A DNA stretch of 64,000 nt from Stenotrophomonas sp. ESTM1D_MKCIP4_1 (GTDB lineage Bacteria > Pseudomonadota > Gammaproteobacteria > Xanthomonadales > Xanthomonadaceae), in contig NZ_CP026004.1 of the NCBI RefSeq assembly GCF_003086895.1, positions 3,198,731 to 3,262,730 of the forward strand. Reading direction: 5' to 3'. The position numbers and the translations under genes were made by a program. The notes beneath the pieces were generated by a model, which did not search any database, was not told the origin of the DNA, and saw nothing but the letters and a program-made list of their open reading frames with translations. Every line of letters begins with the position of its first letter. Positions within the stretch are counted from its first letter, which is position 1. Below are positions 24,914 to 33,546 of the stretch, in pieces.

Positions 24914-27387
24914 GCATCGTTCTTCCCTTCCTCGCCCTGCTGCTGGCAGGCGCGTTCGTCGCCTACCACCGCATGCGGCTGCTGACCTGGACGCTGATCA
25001 GCGTGGCCCTGCTGGCCGCCTGCTGGTTCGTGCCCTACGTCAACCAGACCGCCACGATCGTCGCCGCTGCCGTGCTGGCCGTGATTGCCGTGCCGCTGCT
25101 GCTGCCGTTCATCCGCAAGCCGCTGCTGACCGGCCCGATGATGAAGGTGTTCCGCAAGGTGCTGCCGCCGCTGTCGCAGACCGAGCGCATCGCGCTGGAA
25201 ACCGGCTCGGTCGGTTTCGAGGGCGAGCTGTTCACCGGTGATCCGGACTGGAACATCCTGCTGAACTACCCCAAGCCGCAGCTGACCGCCGAAGAACAGG
25301 CCTTCCTTGATGGCCCGGTCGAAGAACTGTGCACGATGGTCAACGACTGGGAAATCACCCACGTCCACGCTGACCTGCCGCCGGAACTGTGGGCCTTCAT
25401 CAAGAAGAACAAGTTCTTCGGCATGATCATCCCGAAGGAGTATGGCGGCCTGGGCTTCTCCGCGCTGGCCCACCACAAGGTCATCCAGAAGCTGGCCTCG
25501 GTGTCCTCGGTGGTCAGTTCCACCGTCGGCGTGCCGAACTCGCTGGGCCCGGGTGAACTGCTGGTGCATTACGGCACCCAGGAACAGAAGGACCAGTATC
25601 TGCCGCGCCTGGCCGATGGCCGCGAAGTGCCCTGCTTCGGCCTGACCGGTCCGTTCGCCGGTTCCGACGCCACGTCCATTCCCGACTACGGCATCGTCTG
25701 CAAGGGCGAGTGGAACGGCGAGCAGGTGCTCGGCGTCAAGCTGACCTTCGACAAGCGCTACATCACCCTGGCCCCGGTGGCGTCGCTCATCGGCCTCGCC
25801 TTCCGCATGTACGACCCGGATGGCCTGATCGGCGACACCCGCGATATCGGCATAACCCTGGGCCTGCTGCCGCGCGATACCGCCGGCGTGGAGATCGGCC
25901 GTCGCCACTTCCCGCTGAACTCGACCTTCCAGAACGGTCCGATCAGGGGCAAGGACGTGTTCATTCCGCTGACCCAGCTGATCGGCGGCGCTGCGATGGC
26001 CGGCAAGGGCTGGAACATGCTCAACGAGTGCCTGGCTGTGGGCCGCTCGATCACCCTGCCCTCCACCGCCAGTGGCGGTGCCAAGGCGGGCGCTGCAGTC
26101 ACCGGCGCCTACGCGCGCATCCGCAAGCAGTTCGGCCTGTCGGTCGGCCGCTTTGAAGGCGTGGAAGAAGCGCTGGCCCGCATCGGCGGCAAGGCCTACA
26201 AGATCAGCGCGCTGTCGCAGGCCACGGCTGCTGCGGTGGACCGCGGCGACGTGCCGTCGGTGCCCTCGGCCATCGCCAAGTACCACTGCACCAGCATGAG
26301 CCGCGAAGTGATCTCGGACATGATGGACGTGATCGGCGGCAAGGGCATCATCCTGGGGCCGCGCAACTTCGCCGGCCGCAGCTGGCAGGCCGCGCCGATC
26401 GCGATCACCGTGGAAGGCGCCAACATCATGACCCGCAGCCTGCTGATCTTCGGCCAGGGTGCGATCCTCTGCCACCCGTGGGTGCTGAAGGAAATGAAGG
26501 CCGCGCAGGATCCCGACACCCGTGCCGGCCTGCAGGACTTCGACCGCAGCCTGTTCGGCCACATCCGCTACGGCATTTCCAATGCGGTGCGTTCGTTCTG
26601 GTTCGGCCTGACCGGCGCGCGCTTCGGAGCCGCCCCGGGCGATGCCTACACCCGCCGTTACTTCCGCAAGCTGGACCGCTACTCGGCCAACCTGGCACTG
26701 ATGGCTGACATCTCGATGATGACCCTCGGTGGCAAGCTGAAGTTCAAGGAATCGCTGTCCGGCCGCCTGGGCGACGTGCTGAGCCATGTGTACATGACCA
26801 GTGCCATGCTCAAGCGCTACCACGACGAAGGCGCACCGCAGGCCGACCAGCCGCTGCTGGCCTGGGCCTTCCATGACAGCGTGCACAAGATCGAAGAGTC
26901 GCTGTCGGCGGCCCTGCGCAACTTCCCGATCCGTCCGATCGGCTGGCTGATGTGGGCGCTGATCTTCCCGCTGGGCCGCCGCGCCGAAGCTCCGGGCGAC
27001 CGCCTGAGCCGCCGCGTCGCTGCCCTGCTGATGGCGCCGAACGAAGCCCGCGACCGCCTGGCCAGTGGCGTGTTCCTGACCCCCTGCGAGAACAACCCGG
27101 GCGGCCGCATCAACAGCTACCTGAGCAAGGCGATCATGGCCGAGCCGGTGGAGCGCAAGTTCCTGAAGGCGCTGAAGAGCAAGGGCATCGAAGCGCTGGA
27201 CTTCAAGGCGCAGCTGGACGAGGCCGTGGCCGAAGGCGTGATCACCCAGGACGAGCGCAGCCTGCTGGAAGAACTGCGCACGCTGACCCTGGACACCATC
27301 ACCGTGGACGACTTCGACACCCACGAACTGCGTGCGGCCAGCTACTACGACCGCCAGCACAAGGATCCGCATTCGCAGGCAGCGTGA
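24910..27387 (+). CDS. fadE: Acyl-CoA dehydrogenase FadE
   Basis: 825 residues, the length of the large gammaproteobacterial FadE. An N-terminal hydrophobic region (about residues 1-70) contains two likely membrane segments. The acyl-CoA dehydrogenase core follows (IIPKEYGGLGFSALAHHKVIQK, CFGLTGPFAGSDATSI, NEARDRL tail), then the FadE-specific C-terminal domain. It catalyses the first oxidation of fatty acyl-CoA in beta-oxidation with FAD. It is co-transcribed with the upstream alpha/beta hydrolase under likely TetR control and ends in a strong terminator. Confidence 0.94.
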   Translation: MSIVLPFLALLLAGAFVAYHRMRLLTWTLISVALLAACWFVPYVNQTATIVAAAVLAVIAVPLLLPFIRKPLLTGPMMKVFRKVLPPLSQTERIALETGSVGFEGELFTGDPDWNILLNYPKPQLTAEEQAFLDGPVEELCTMVNDWEITHVHADLPPELWAFIKKNKFFGMIIPKEYGGLGFSALAHHKVIQKLASVSSVVSSTVGVPNSLGPGELLVHYGTQEQKDQYLPRLADGREVPCFGLTGPFAGSDATSIPDYGIVCKGEWNGEQVLGVKLTFDKRYITLAPVASLIGLAFRMYDPDGLIGDTRDIGITLGLLPRDTAGVEIGRRHFPLNSTFQNGPIRGKDVFIPLTQLIGGAAMAGKGWNMLNECLAVGRSITLPSTASGGAKAGAAVTGAYARIRKQFGLSVGRFEGVEEALARIGGKAYKISALSQATAAAVDRGDVPSVPSAIAKYHCTSMSREVISDMMDVIGGKGIILGPRNFAGRSWQAAPIAITVEGANIMTRSLLIFGQGAILCHPWVLKEMKAAQDPDTRAGLQDFDRSLFGHIRYGISNAVRSFWFGLTGARFGAAPGDAYTRRYFRKLDRYSANLALMADISMMTLGGKLKFKESLSGRLGDVLSHVYMTSAMLKRYHDEGAPQADQPLLAWAFHDSVHKIEESLSAALRNFPIRPIGWLMWALIFPLGRRAEAPGDRLSRRVAALLMAPNEARDRLASGVFLTPCENNPGGRINSYLSKAIMAEPVERKFLKALKSKGIEALDFKAQLDEAVAEGVITQDERSLLEELRTLTLDTITVDDFDTHELRAASYYDRQHKDPHSQAA

Positions 27388-27410
27388 TCGCTTGGAGTAA
27401 GCGGACATGA

Positions 27411-27440
27411 AAACGGCGGGCTTCGGCCCGCCGTTTTTTT
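27411..27440 (+). terminator. Rho-independent terminator of fadE
   Basis: Stem ACGGCGGGC/GCCCGCCGT with a TTCG tetraloop, then TTTTTTT. Confidence 0.92.
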
Positions 27441-27452
27441 GTGGAGGGTGCG

Positions 27453-27503
27453 GAGCCACGCATTGCGTGGCTCTACCGCAGTAGATCCACCCCATGGGTG
27501 GAT
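27453..27503. repeat. Two SMAG units, one inverted and one forward
   Basis: Inverted unit 27453-27476 (stem GAGCCACGCA/TGCGTGGCTC with CTAC end) and forward unit 27481-27503 (GTAGATCCACCC/GGGTGGAT). The two belong to different stem types although adjacent. Confidence 0.8.
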
Positions 27504-27524
27504 ACGCGCACCGCCATCACACGA

Positions 27525-27881
27525 TTACGCCGGCACGAACCACCATGCCAGCGCAGCCAGCACCGCGGGCAGCGCCTGGATGAAGAAAATGCGCTTGTTC
27601 ACACTCCACGCGCCGTAGCAGCCCGCCACGATCACGCAGCCCAGCGAGAAGTTCACCAGCATCGGCAGGTGATCGAACAGGCCCCAGAACAGACCCGCCG
27701 CCAGGAAGCCGTTGTACAGACCCTGGTTGGCCGCCAGCACGCGGGTGATCTCGGCCTTCTCCGGCGTGTTGCGGAACGTCTTCAGGCCCAGCGGACGGGT
27801 CCACAGGAACATTTCCAGCACCAGGAAGTAGACGTGCAGCAGTGCGACCAGCAGGGTCAGGGCGAGTGCGATCCAGTACAT
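27525..27881 (-). CDS. DUF1304 family membrane protein
   Basis: 118 residues and four transmembrane helices. DUF1304 features are LLVALLHVYFLVLEMFLW at the N-terminus, FRNTPEKAEITRVLAANQGLYNGFLAAGL and a C-terminal GCYGAWSVNKRIFFIQALPAVLA. The family is conserved but has no established function. It is followed by SMAG repeats and preceded by a GGGGTCAGATCC palindrome, so it looks like a single-gene unit. Confidence 0.88.
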   Translation of the reverse strand: MYWIALALTLLVALLHVYFLVLEMFLWTRPLGLKTFRNTPEKAEITRVLAANQGLYNGFLAAGLFWGLFDHLPMLVNFSLGCVIVAGCYGAWSVNKRIFFIQALPAVLAALAWWFVPA

Positions 27882-27910
27882 GGGCGGTTCCTTGAACGGA
27901 GAGGGAGAAT

Positions 27911-27951
27911 GGGGTCAGATCCCTTTCCCTGCGGGAAAGGGATCTGACCCC
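27911..27951. repeat. Palindrome of the GGGGTCRGATCC family
   Basis: Arm GGGGTCAGATCCCTTTCC and its perfect complement around a short TGCG-type loop. This is the third copy of the family in the window, and it lies 7 nt from the transporter stop. Confidence 0.85.
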
Positions 27952-27957
27952 GGCAAA

Positions 27958-29286
27958 TCAGCGGTCGCGCGGCAGCTTCTTCTCTTCGCGCAGCACGCCA
28001 AACGCGGCGGCCGTCATGCAGGCCGCTGCCAGGATGCCGCCAACGAATACCACGTGCGAACCCAGCAGCGACAGCGCCTTGTGCACCCAGGTGAAGCTGA
28101 GGTCGGCACCGCGGTAGATCACGGTGTCGATGGCCGCGCCGGCCTTGTAGCGCCATTGGCGATCCACGCGGGTGTAGATGGTCTCGCGTGCCGGCTTGAA
28201 CAGCGAAAACTCACTGGCCCGGGTCAGCACCTGCACCACCGCCACCATCATCGGCAGCGGCGAGGCGGCCAGCACCGAGAAGCCGAGCAGGATGGCAAAG
28301 GCGGGAATCAGCAGGGCCGGTGCGATGCCGTGGCGCGACAGCAGCCAGCGGGTCAGGCTCAGCTGCAGCAGCAGGGTCAATGCGTTCACCGCCAGATCGA
28401 TGCGCGAGAAGAACGCCGTGCTGGCCGCCGGGTCGCTGAAGGCGGCACGCACGATGCTGGCCTGCTGGTTGTACAGCAGCGTGCCCACACCCACGCCGAA
28501 CACCACCAGGACTGCCAGCCAGCGCAGCAGTGGTTCGCGCACGATCAGCTTGAGGCCATCGAGCACGCTGCCGCCCATCGGCTTCTCGCCGGACACCAGC
28601 GCCTGCTCGCGCTCGCGCAGCACTGCCCAGTGCCGCAGGCGCCAGATGCAGACCAGGCAGACGAGCAGGAATCCCGCGGACACCAGCATCAGGTTGGCGA
28701 TGCCCACGCGCTGCACCAGCGCGCTGGTGATGATCGGGCCGAGAAACGCACCGACGGTGCCGGCCGCGCCGATGTAGCCGTAGTACGCACGCGCCTGCGC
28801 ATTGCTGAAGACATCGGCCATGAAACTCCAGAACACGGCCACCGCGAACAGGTTGAAGACCATGATCCAGAGGAAGAACGCCATGCCCCGCCCCGGCACC
28901 CCGCTGTCGAACAGCAGGTAGAACAGCAGCAGGGTGACGATGAAGAAGCCATACACCACCGGCAGGAACACCCGCCGCGGGAAGCGGCTGACCAGCCAGC
29001 CGTAGACCGGCTGCAGCACCAGCATGATCACGAACACGCAGGTGAACAGGAACTGCAGGACGAAGTCCTTCAGGGCGATGCCATGGCTGGCGAACCAGCC
29101 GATCAGCAGCGGCGGAAAGACCGTCTCCAGATCCGCCGAGGCCGCCATCGCCTCGCGCACCGGACGCAGCACGTAATAGCCGCTGAGCAGGCAGAAGAAA
29201 TACAGGAACGACCACCACAGCGCGGGTGATTCGCGCAGCGCCGCCACAAGCCCGCGCAGCGGCCCTTTGCCCGTGGCCGCGCTCAC
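27958..29286 (-). CDS. MFS / ATP:ADP antiporter-like membrane transporter
   Basis: 442 residues, about 12 transmembrane helices, with a GTG start (29286) preceded by AGGG. The first helix motif LLSGYYVLRPVREAMA resembles the YY-LRP-R signature of the nucleotide-transporter (Npt/Tlc) group. The rest (FNLFAVAVFWSFMADVF, ARAYYGYIGAAGTVGAFLGP, KPARETIYTRVDRQWRYKAGAAIDTVIYRGAD) fits free-living bacterial homologues of that group. In obligate parasites these exchange ATP and ADP. In free-living bacteria the substrate is unproven, so nucleotide exchange should not be assumed. Confidence 0.8.
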   Translation of the reverse strand: MSAATGKGPLRGLVAALRESPALWWSFLYFFCLLSGYYVLRPVREAMAASADLETVFPPLLIGWFASHGIALKDFVLQFLFTCVFVIMLVLQPVYGWLVSRFPRRVFLPVVYGFFIVTLLLFYLLFDSGVPGRGMAFFLWIMVFNLFAVAVFWSFMADVFSNAQARAYYGYIGAAGTVGAFLGPIITSALVQRVGIANLMLVSAGFLLVCLVCIWRLRHWAVLREREQALVSGEKPMGGSVLDGLKLIVREPLLRWLAVLVVFGVGVGTLLYNQQASIVRAAFSDPAASTAFFSRIDLAVNALTLLLQLSLTRWLLSRHGIAPALLIPAFAILLGFSVLAASPLPMMVAVVQVLTRASEFSLFKPARETIYTRVDRQWRYKAGAAIDTVIYRGADLSFTWVHKALSLLGSHVVFVGGILAAACMTAAAFGVLREEKKLPRDR

Positions 29287-29533
29287 GCCGTTGCCCTGGC
29301 CGGAACCCAGCGGTTGGATGACGACATGGCAGGCTCCGGGGGCGGTGAAGCGCGTACGTTAGACAATGCACTGCAACATCGCCAGCGCGCCGTGTGCCGA
29401 TGCCGCCGCACAGGCGCTGCGCAGGGCGCGCGCGGGAACGTCTGGGCGCCATCGACGAGCGTCAAAAAACCAACTTTTTCAATCAGATGCGCATTCATCT
29501 TCGCTTTGTTTGTGCACAGGCGAAAAGCGGCGC

Positions 29534-29539
29534 TAGAAT
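29534..29539 (+). promoter_or_regulatory. -10 hexamer TAGAAT upstream of the serine hydrolase
   Basis: TAGAAT in the context CGCTAGAATCAC, 32 nt before the start codon; TTGTGC at 18-nt spacing is a weak -35. Confidence 0.45.
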
Positions 29540-29571
29540 CACAAACAGCAGTCGCGCACGGGTCCAAACCG

Positions 29572-30972
29572 ATGAAAATGAACAACCTGCGTCGCCCGAT
29601 CCGGGTGGCGGCCACCGGTCTGCTGGGCATGCTGATGCCCGTGGCATTGTCCACCACCGCGCAGACACCGCCGGCCCTGCCGCCGATGCCGACCAACATT
29701 GAAACCGCTGCGGGCCCGAGCGTCGCCCACACCCAGCCGGCGGCCTACCGCACCGGCCTGGTGCCGCAGGTGCAGCTGCCTGCCGCCGGCTTCAACGTCG
29801 CCCACATCGAATCGATGGCGCAGCAGCTGACCTATGGCGAGCGTGTGCCGGGCATGGCCGTGGCCATCGTGCAGGGCGGCCGCGTGCTGAGCGCGCGCGG
29901 CTACGGCGTCACCGATGTCAACAATCCGCTGCCGGTCGACGCGCACACCGTGTTCCGCCTGGCATCGCTGTCCAAGGCCTTCGCCGGCACGATGGCCGGC
30001 CTGCTGGTCAACGATGGCACGCTGCGCTGGGACAGCAAGGTCACCGATTACGTGCCGGGCTTCCGCCTCAACTCCCCAGAAGCGACCGACCGCCTGACCG
30101 TGGCCGATGTGCTCAGCCACCGCGTCGGCCTGCCCTACAACGCCTACGACCGCGACATCGAAGGCAACGCCGAGTACTACACGCTGACCCAGAAGCTGGC
30201 CAACACCAGCCTCAAGTGCCTGCCGGGCGACTGCTACGCCTACCAGAATGTGGCCTTCAGCCTGATTGGCGACGTGGTCTACGCCGCCTCGGGCAGCTTC
30301 TACGAACAATCGGTCGAGCGCCGCATCTTCAAGCCGCTGGGCATGAACGATGCCAGCCTCGGCCTGGCCGGCATCCAGGCCAGTTCGCGCTGGGCGCGCC
30401 CGCACGTGCGCAGCCGCAACGGCTGGGTGTCGCTGACGCCGAAGCCGACCTACTACCGCGTCGCCCCGGCTGCCGGCGTCAATGCCAGTGCCAGCGACAT
30501 GGCGCAGTGGCTGCTGGCCCACACCGGCCATCGCCCCGACGTGCTGCCGGCACCGCTGCTGGCCACCCTGCATTCGAGCCTGATCAACACCCCGGGCGAA
30601 ATGCGTTCGGGCTGGCGCCGCGAGCGCCTGCATTCGGCCGGCTACGCACTGGGCTGGCGCACCTTCGATTACGCCGGCCACGACGTGGTGTTCCATGCCG
30701 GCGCCGTGCAGGGCTACCGTGGCCTGGTCGCGCTGGTGCCCGAGCGTGACCTGGGCATTGCGATCATGTGGAACGGCGAAAGCGGCCTGCCCAGCGGCCT
30801 GCTGCCCACCGTGCTCGACTCTGCCCTGGGCCTGCCGGCGCAGCGCTGGCTGGACGTGGACACCGACTTCGGCAGCGACAGCCTGATGGCTGAGGGCGCA
30901 ACGCCCGCACAGCAGGACAAGCGCAAGGGCAAGGGCGCCTCGAGCAACAGCGCCGTGGCCTCGCCGCGCTGA
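29572..30972 (+). CDS. Serine hydrolase of the class C beta-lactamase / penicillin-binding fold
   Basis: 466 residues. The start MKMNNLRRP gives a signal peptide (about residues 1-28, ending LSTTAQ); an upstream in-frame ATG would bury it. Active-site motifs are S-x-x-K in FRLASLSKAFAG, Y-x-N in CYAYQNVAF and H-x-G in FHAGAVQG. The last replaces K-T-G and is typical of esterase or peptidase members, not true AmpC. A lysine-rich tail (KRKGKGASS) follows the domain. It probably acts in the periplasm on a D-amino-acid peptide, ester or similar; beta-lactam resistance should not be inferred. Confidence 0.88.
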   Translation: MKMNNLRRPIRVAATGLLGMLMPVALSTTAQTPPALPPMPTNIETAAGPSVAHTQPAAYRTGLVPQVQLPAAGFNVAHIESMAQQLTYGERVPGMAVAIVQGGRVLSARGYGVTDVNNPLPVDAHTVFRLASLSKAFAGTMAGLLVNDGTLRWDSKVTDYVPGFRLNSPEATDRLTVADVLSHRVGLPYNAYDRDIEGNAEYYTLTQKLANTSLKCLPGDCYAYQNVAFSLIGDVVYAASGSFYEQSVERRIFKPLGMNDASLGLAGIQASSRWARPHVRSRNGWVSLTPKPTYYRVAPAAGVNASASDMAQWLLAHTGHRPDVLPAPLLATLHSSLINTPGEMRSGWRRERLHSAGYALGWRTFDYAGHDVVFHAGAVQGYRGLVALVPERDLGIAIMWNGESGLPSGLLPTVLDSALGLPAQRWLDVDTDFGSDSLMAEGATPAQQDKRKGKGASSNSAVASPR

Positions 30973-30986
30973 GCGCGGCAGCTCCG

Positions 30987-31107
30987 GTAGAGTCGACTGT
31001 CAGTCGACTTTGGTAGAGTCGACTGTCAGTCGACTTTGGTAGAGTCGACTGTCAGTCGACTCACGTAGTGCCGGATCGAAAAGCAGTCGACTGACAGTCG
31101 ACTCTAC
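30987..31107. repeat. SMAG array (GTAGAGTCGACTGTCAGTCGACT type)
   Basis: Three forward units about 26 nt apart, a partial GTAGTGCCGG head, and one inverted unit ending CTAC at 31107. The forward units and their TTTG spacers are identical, pointing to recent tandem duplication. Confidence 0.88.
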
Positions 31108-31117
31108 CAACGCCCGC

Positions 31118-31876
31118 TCAGTGCGCGAAGTAGTGCATGCCGCCGTCCACGGGGATGACCGCGCCGGTGATGTAGCCGGCCAGCGGCGACGCCAAAAACG
31201 CCACCAGCGGCGCGACCTCCTCCGGTTCGCCGAAGCGCCCGATCGGAATGTTGCGTTCGATGAACGCGCGCCGGCTTTCCTCAGTAGGATGCAACCGGCC
31301 CAGGATCTGCGCGCTGTTGATCCGCCCCGGCGCGAGGGTGTTGACCGTGATGCCCTGCGCAGCCACTTCCGATGACAGGCCCTTGCTCCACAGGTGCAGC
31401 GCGGCCTTCGCCGCCGTCGCGGCATTCACGGCACGCGGCTCCATCGAGCCGCTGAAGTTGATCACCCGCCCCCAACCCTGCGCCTGCATGCCCGGCAACA
31501 GCGCCTGGGTCAGCCGCCGCGACGCGGAGAAATTCAACGCCATCGCTTCCTTCCAGACGTCTTCATCGGCATCCGGCGTGGTCGGCCGCGAGCCGCCTGC
31601 GGCATTGACCAGGATGTCCACGCGCTGCAGCGCGGCCTCGGCCTCGCTGGCGATGCGCGACAGCTGTGCAGCGTCGGTGAGGTCACCCGGCAGGATCAGG
31701 GGTGCGGCGGCACCGTTGGCGGTGATCTCCGCCGCCAGCGACTGCAGCGGCTCCAGTCGGCGCGCGCTGATCGCGATGCGTACGCCGAGCGCCGCCAGCT
31801 GTCGCGCCACCGCAGCGCCGATGCCGCTGCCCGCGCCGGTCACCAGCGCGTTTCGTCCTTCCAGTTTCAGATCCAT
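31118..31876 (-). CDS. SDR family oxidoreductase lacking the catalytic Tyr
   Basis: 252 residues with start MDLKLEGRNALVTGAGSGIG. The NAD(P)-binding TGxxxGxG motif is intact, as are DILVNAAGG and the C-terminal GAVIPVDGGMHYF. In the active-site segment NFSGSMEPRAVNAATAAKAAL the usual Y-x-x-x-K reads A-T-A-A-K, so Lys is present but Tyr is Ala. Either another residue acts as acid/base or the protein is not a standard dehydrogenase. It is divergent from a LysR gene, which is its likely regulator. The substrate is unknown. Confidence 0.88.
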   Translation of the reverse strand: MDLKLEGRNALVTGAGSGIGAAVARQLAALGVRIAISARRLEPLQSLAAEITANGAAAPLILPGDLTDAAQLSRIASEAEAALQRVDILVNAAGGSRPTTPDADEDVWKEAMALNFSASRRLTQALLPGMQAQGWGRVINFSGSMEPRAVNAATAAKAALHLWSKGLSSEVAAQGITVNTLAPGRINSAQILGRLHPTEESRRAFIERNIPIGRFGEPEEVAPLVAFLASPLAGYITGAVIPVDGGMHYFAH

Positions 31877-31989
31877 GGTGCTGTCCCTCATGCGTGGCCG
31901 GCACATCCGGCCCTCGCAGGCATGCTCTTTGATCACCCCTGATTGATAAACTCCGCGCAGGTTTCAGCATTCAACACCCGGAGTGTCAG

Positions 31990-32883
31990 ATGAACCTGCT
32001 GGAGAGCATGCAGGTCTACGTGCTGATCGTGGACAGGGGCAGCCTCAGCGCTGCCGCCGCGGCCATGGACATCTCGGCGACCATGGCCGGCAAACACCTG
32101 CGTGCCCTGGAAGCGCGCCTGGGCATGCAGCTGCTGAGCCGCACCACGCGCCGCCAGCACATGACACCGTTCGGCGAGGACTACTACGCCCGCTGCAGAG
32201 ACATCCTGCGGCTGGTGGAAGAGACCGATGCACAGGCCGCCCACCAACACCTGGCGCCGGCAGGCACGCTGCGCATCAGCGCGCCGGTCATCTTCGGCAC
32301 GCACGCGCTGGTACCGGCCCTGGCCGAGTACATGCAGCGCCATCCGCAGGTGCGGGTGGAGGCGACCCTGAGCGACCGCGTGGTCGACCTGGCCGACGAA
32401 GGCTTCGAGGCCGCGCTGCGCATCGGCCCCCTGGCCGACAGCAGTACGCTGGTGGCACGCCCGCTGACGCCCTACCGGTTGATGATGTGCGCCTCGCCGG
32501 CGTACCTCGCCCGCCACGGTACGCCCCATGCACTTGCCGAACTGGCATCGCACCACTGCCTGTCGTTCGAGCCCAGCGCGCTGGCGCAGTGGCTGCAGGA
32601 TGAGGCTGGCGGCCTCGAGCGTATCGCCGCTGCGCGCCTGCAGATCAACAACGGCGAAGCGCTGCGTGTGGCCGCGCTGCACGGGCTGGGCATCGTGCTG
32701 CAGTCGTCCCTGCTGCTGTCTGCAGACGTGGCGGCCGGGCGGCTGGTGCAACTGTTCCCGCAGCACGGCCAGGCGGGTCGTCCGATGCACGTGGTGCACG
32801 CGCACGACCGCTATCCCTCCACCCGCCTGCGCAGCTTCCTGGACTTCCTGGTGGAGCGGTTCCCGCCGGCGGCGTACCGGTAG
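31990..32883 (+). CDS. LysR family transcriptional regulator
   Basis: 297 residues. The N-terminal winged helix is typical (MNLLESMQVYVLIVDRGSLS, AMDISATMAGKHLRALEARLG), followed by the periplasmic-binding-like effector domain (APAGTLRISAPVIFGTHALVPAL ... LADEGFEAALRIGPLADSSTLVARPL). This subgroup often regulates the divergent neighbour, here the SDR 113 nt away. The TAG stop is formed by the GTAG of a SMAG repeat. The ribosome site is modest (GGAGTGTCAG region). Confidence 0.92.
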   Translation: MNLLESMQVYVLIVDRGSLSAAAAAMDISATMAGKHLRALEARLGMQLLSRTTRRQHMTPFGEDYYARCRDILRLVEETDAQAAHQHLAPAGTLRISAPVIFGTHALVPALAEYMQRHPQVRVEATLSDRVVDLADEGFEAALRIGPLADSSTLVARPLTPYRLMMCASPAYLARHGTPHALAELASHHCLSFEPSALAQWLQDEAGGLERIAAARLQINNGEALRVAALHGLGIVLQSSLLLSADVAAGRLVQLFPQHGQAGRPMHVVHAHDRYPSTRLRSFLDFLVERFPPAAYR

Positions 32884-32945
32884 AGTCGACTGACAGTCGA
32901 CTCCGGCGATACCGATCAAAGAGCAGTCGACTGACAGTCGACTCG
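32880..32945. repeat. SMAG inverted dimer (GTAGAGTCGACTGACAG type)
   Basis: A forward unit beginning at the LysR stop codon and an inverted unit ending near 32945, stems AGTCGACTG/CAGTCGACT. Confidence 0.85.
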
Positions 32946-32964
32946 ACCGCCGGCAAGCGCCCAT

Positions 32965-33006
32965 AAAAAAACCCCCTCCCCGCTGGGCAGCCAGGGAAGG
33001 GGGTTT
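32965..33006 (-). terminator. Rho-independent terminator of the histone-like gene
   Basis: On the minus strand: AAACCCCCTTCCC, loop of about 13 nt, GGGGAGGGGG, TTTTTTT. Confidence 0.85.
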
Positions 33007-33030
33007 CAGGGTACGGCTATCGGGAAGTAC

Positions 33031-33546
33031 TTAGATCAGCGGCGCCGGGGTTGCCGGCAGAGCGACCGGAGCGGCCTTCTTCTTGCGGGCGGCCGGCTTG
33101 CGCTTGGCGACCTTCTTGGCAGCCTTCTTCGGGGCAGCCTTCTTGGTGGCCTTCTTCGCAGTGGCCTTCTTGGCAGTCTTCTTTACTGCCTTCTTGGCGA
33201 CCTTCTTGACGGCCTTCTTCGCGGTCTTCTTTGCCGGCTTCTTGGCGACCTTCTTCGCCGCCTTCTTCACTGCCTTCTTGGCAGTAGCCTTCTTGGCGAC
33301 CTTCTTGACGGCCTTCTTCGCGGTCTTCTTTGCCGGCTTCTTGGCAACCTTCTTCGCCGCCTTCTTCACTGCCTTCTTCGCAGTGGTCTTCTTGGCGACC
33401 TTCTTGGCGACCTTCTTCACGGCTTTCTTGGCGGTCGCCTTCTTCGCGACCTTCTTCACTGCCTTCTTGGCAGCGGCCTTCTTAGCGACCTTCTTCACCG
33501 CTTTCTTGGCGGCGGGCTTTTTCTTCGCAGCTTTCTTGGTTGCCAT
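33031..33546 (-). CDS. Histone H1-like Lys/Ala-rich DNA-binding protein
   Basis: 171 residues, almost entirely built from KKAVKKVAKKA-type units (MATKKAAKKKPAAKKAV...). Alternating AKK, TAKK and PAKK blocks end in a short neutral tail (APVALPATPAPLI). Such proteins resemble eukaryotic H1 tails and AlgP or Hc-type proteins that compact DNA. Repeats inside the gene are near identical over about 110 nt (33181-33290 versus 33292-33400 regions), so length is likely to vary among strains. The upstream in-frame extension to 33816 has ordinary composition and is noncoding leader. It has a strong terminator and a long leader from the promoter at 33832-33860. Confidence 0.9.
   Translation of the reverse strand: MATKKAAKKKPAAKKAVKKVAKKAAAKKAVKKVAKKATAKKAVKKVAKKVAKKTTAKKAVKKAAKKVAKKPAKKTAKKAVKKVAKKATAKKAVKKAAKKVAKKPAKKTAKKAVKKVAKKAVKKTAKKATAKKATKKAAPKKAAKKVAKRKPAARKKKAAPVALPATPAPLI

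Noticed and set aside
20096..27495. Very long minus-strand frames opposite the TonB receptor (20096-23008) and fadE (24835-27495)
   Set aside because: Both are antisense to confidently identified genes and contain no family motifs.
29572..30972. Calling the serine hydrolase a beta-lactamase
   Set aside because: The third motif is H-A-G instead of K-T-G, typical of esterase/peptidase relatives; resistance cannot be inferred.
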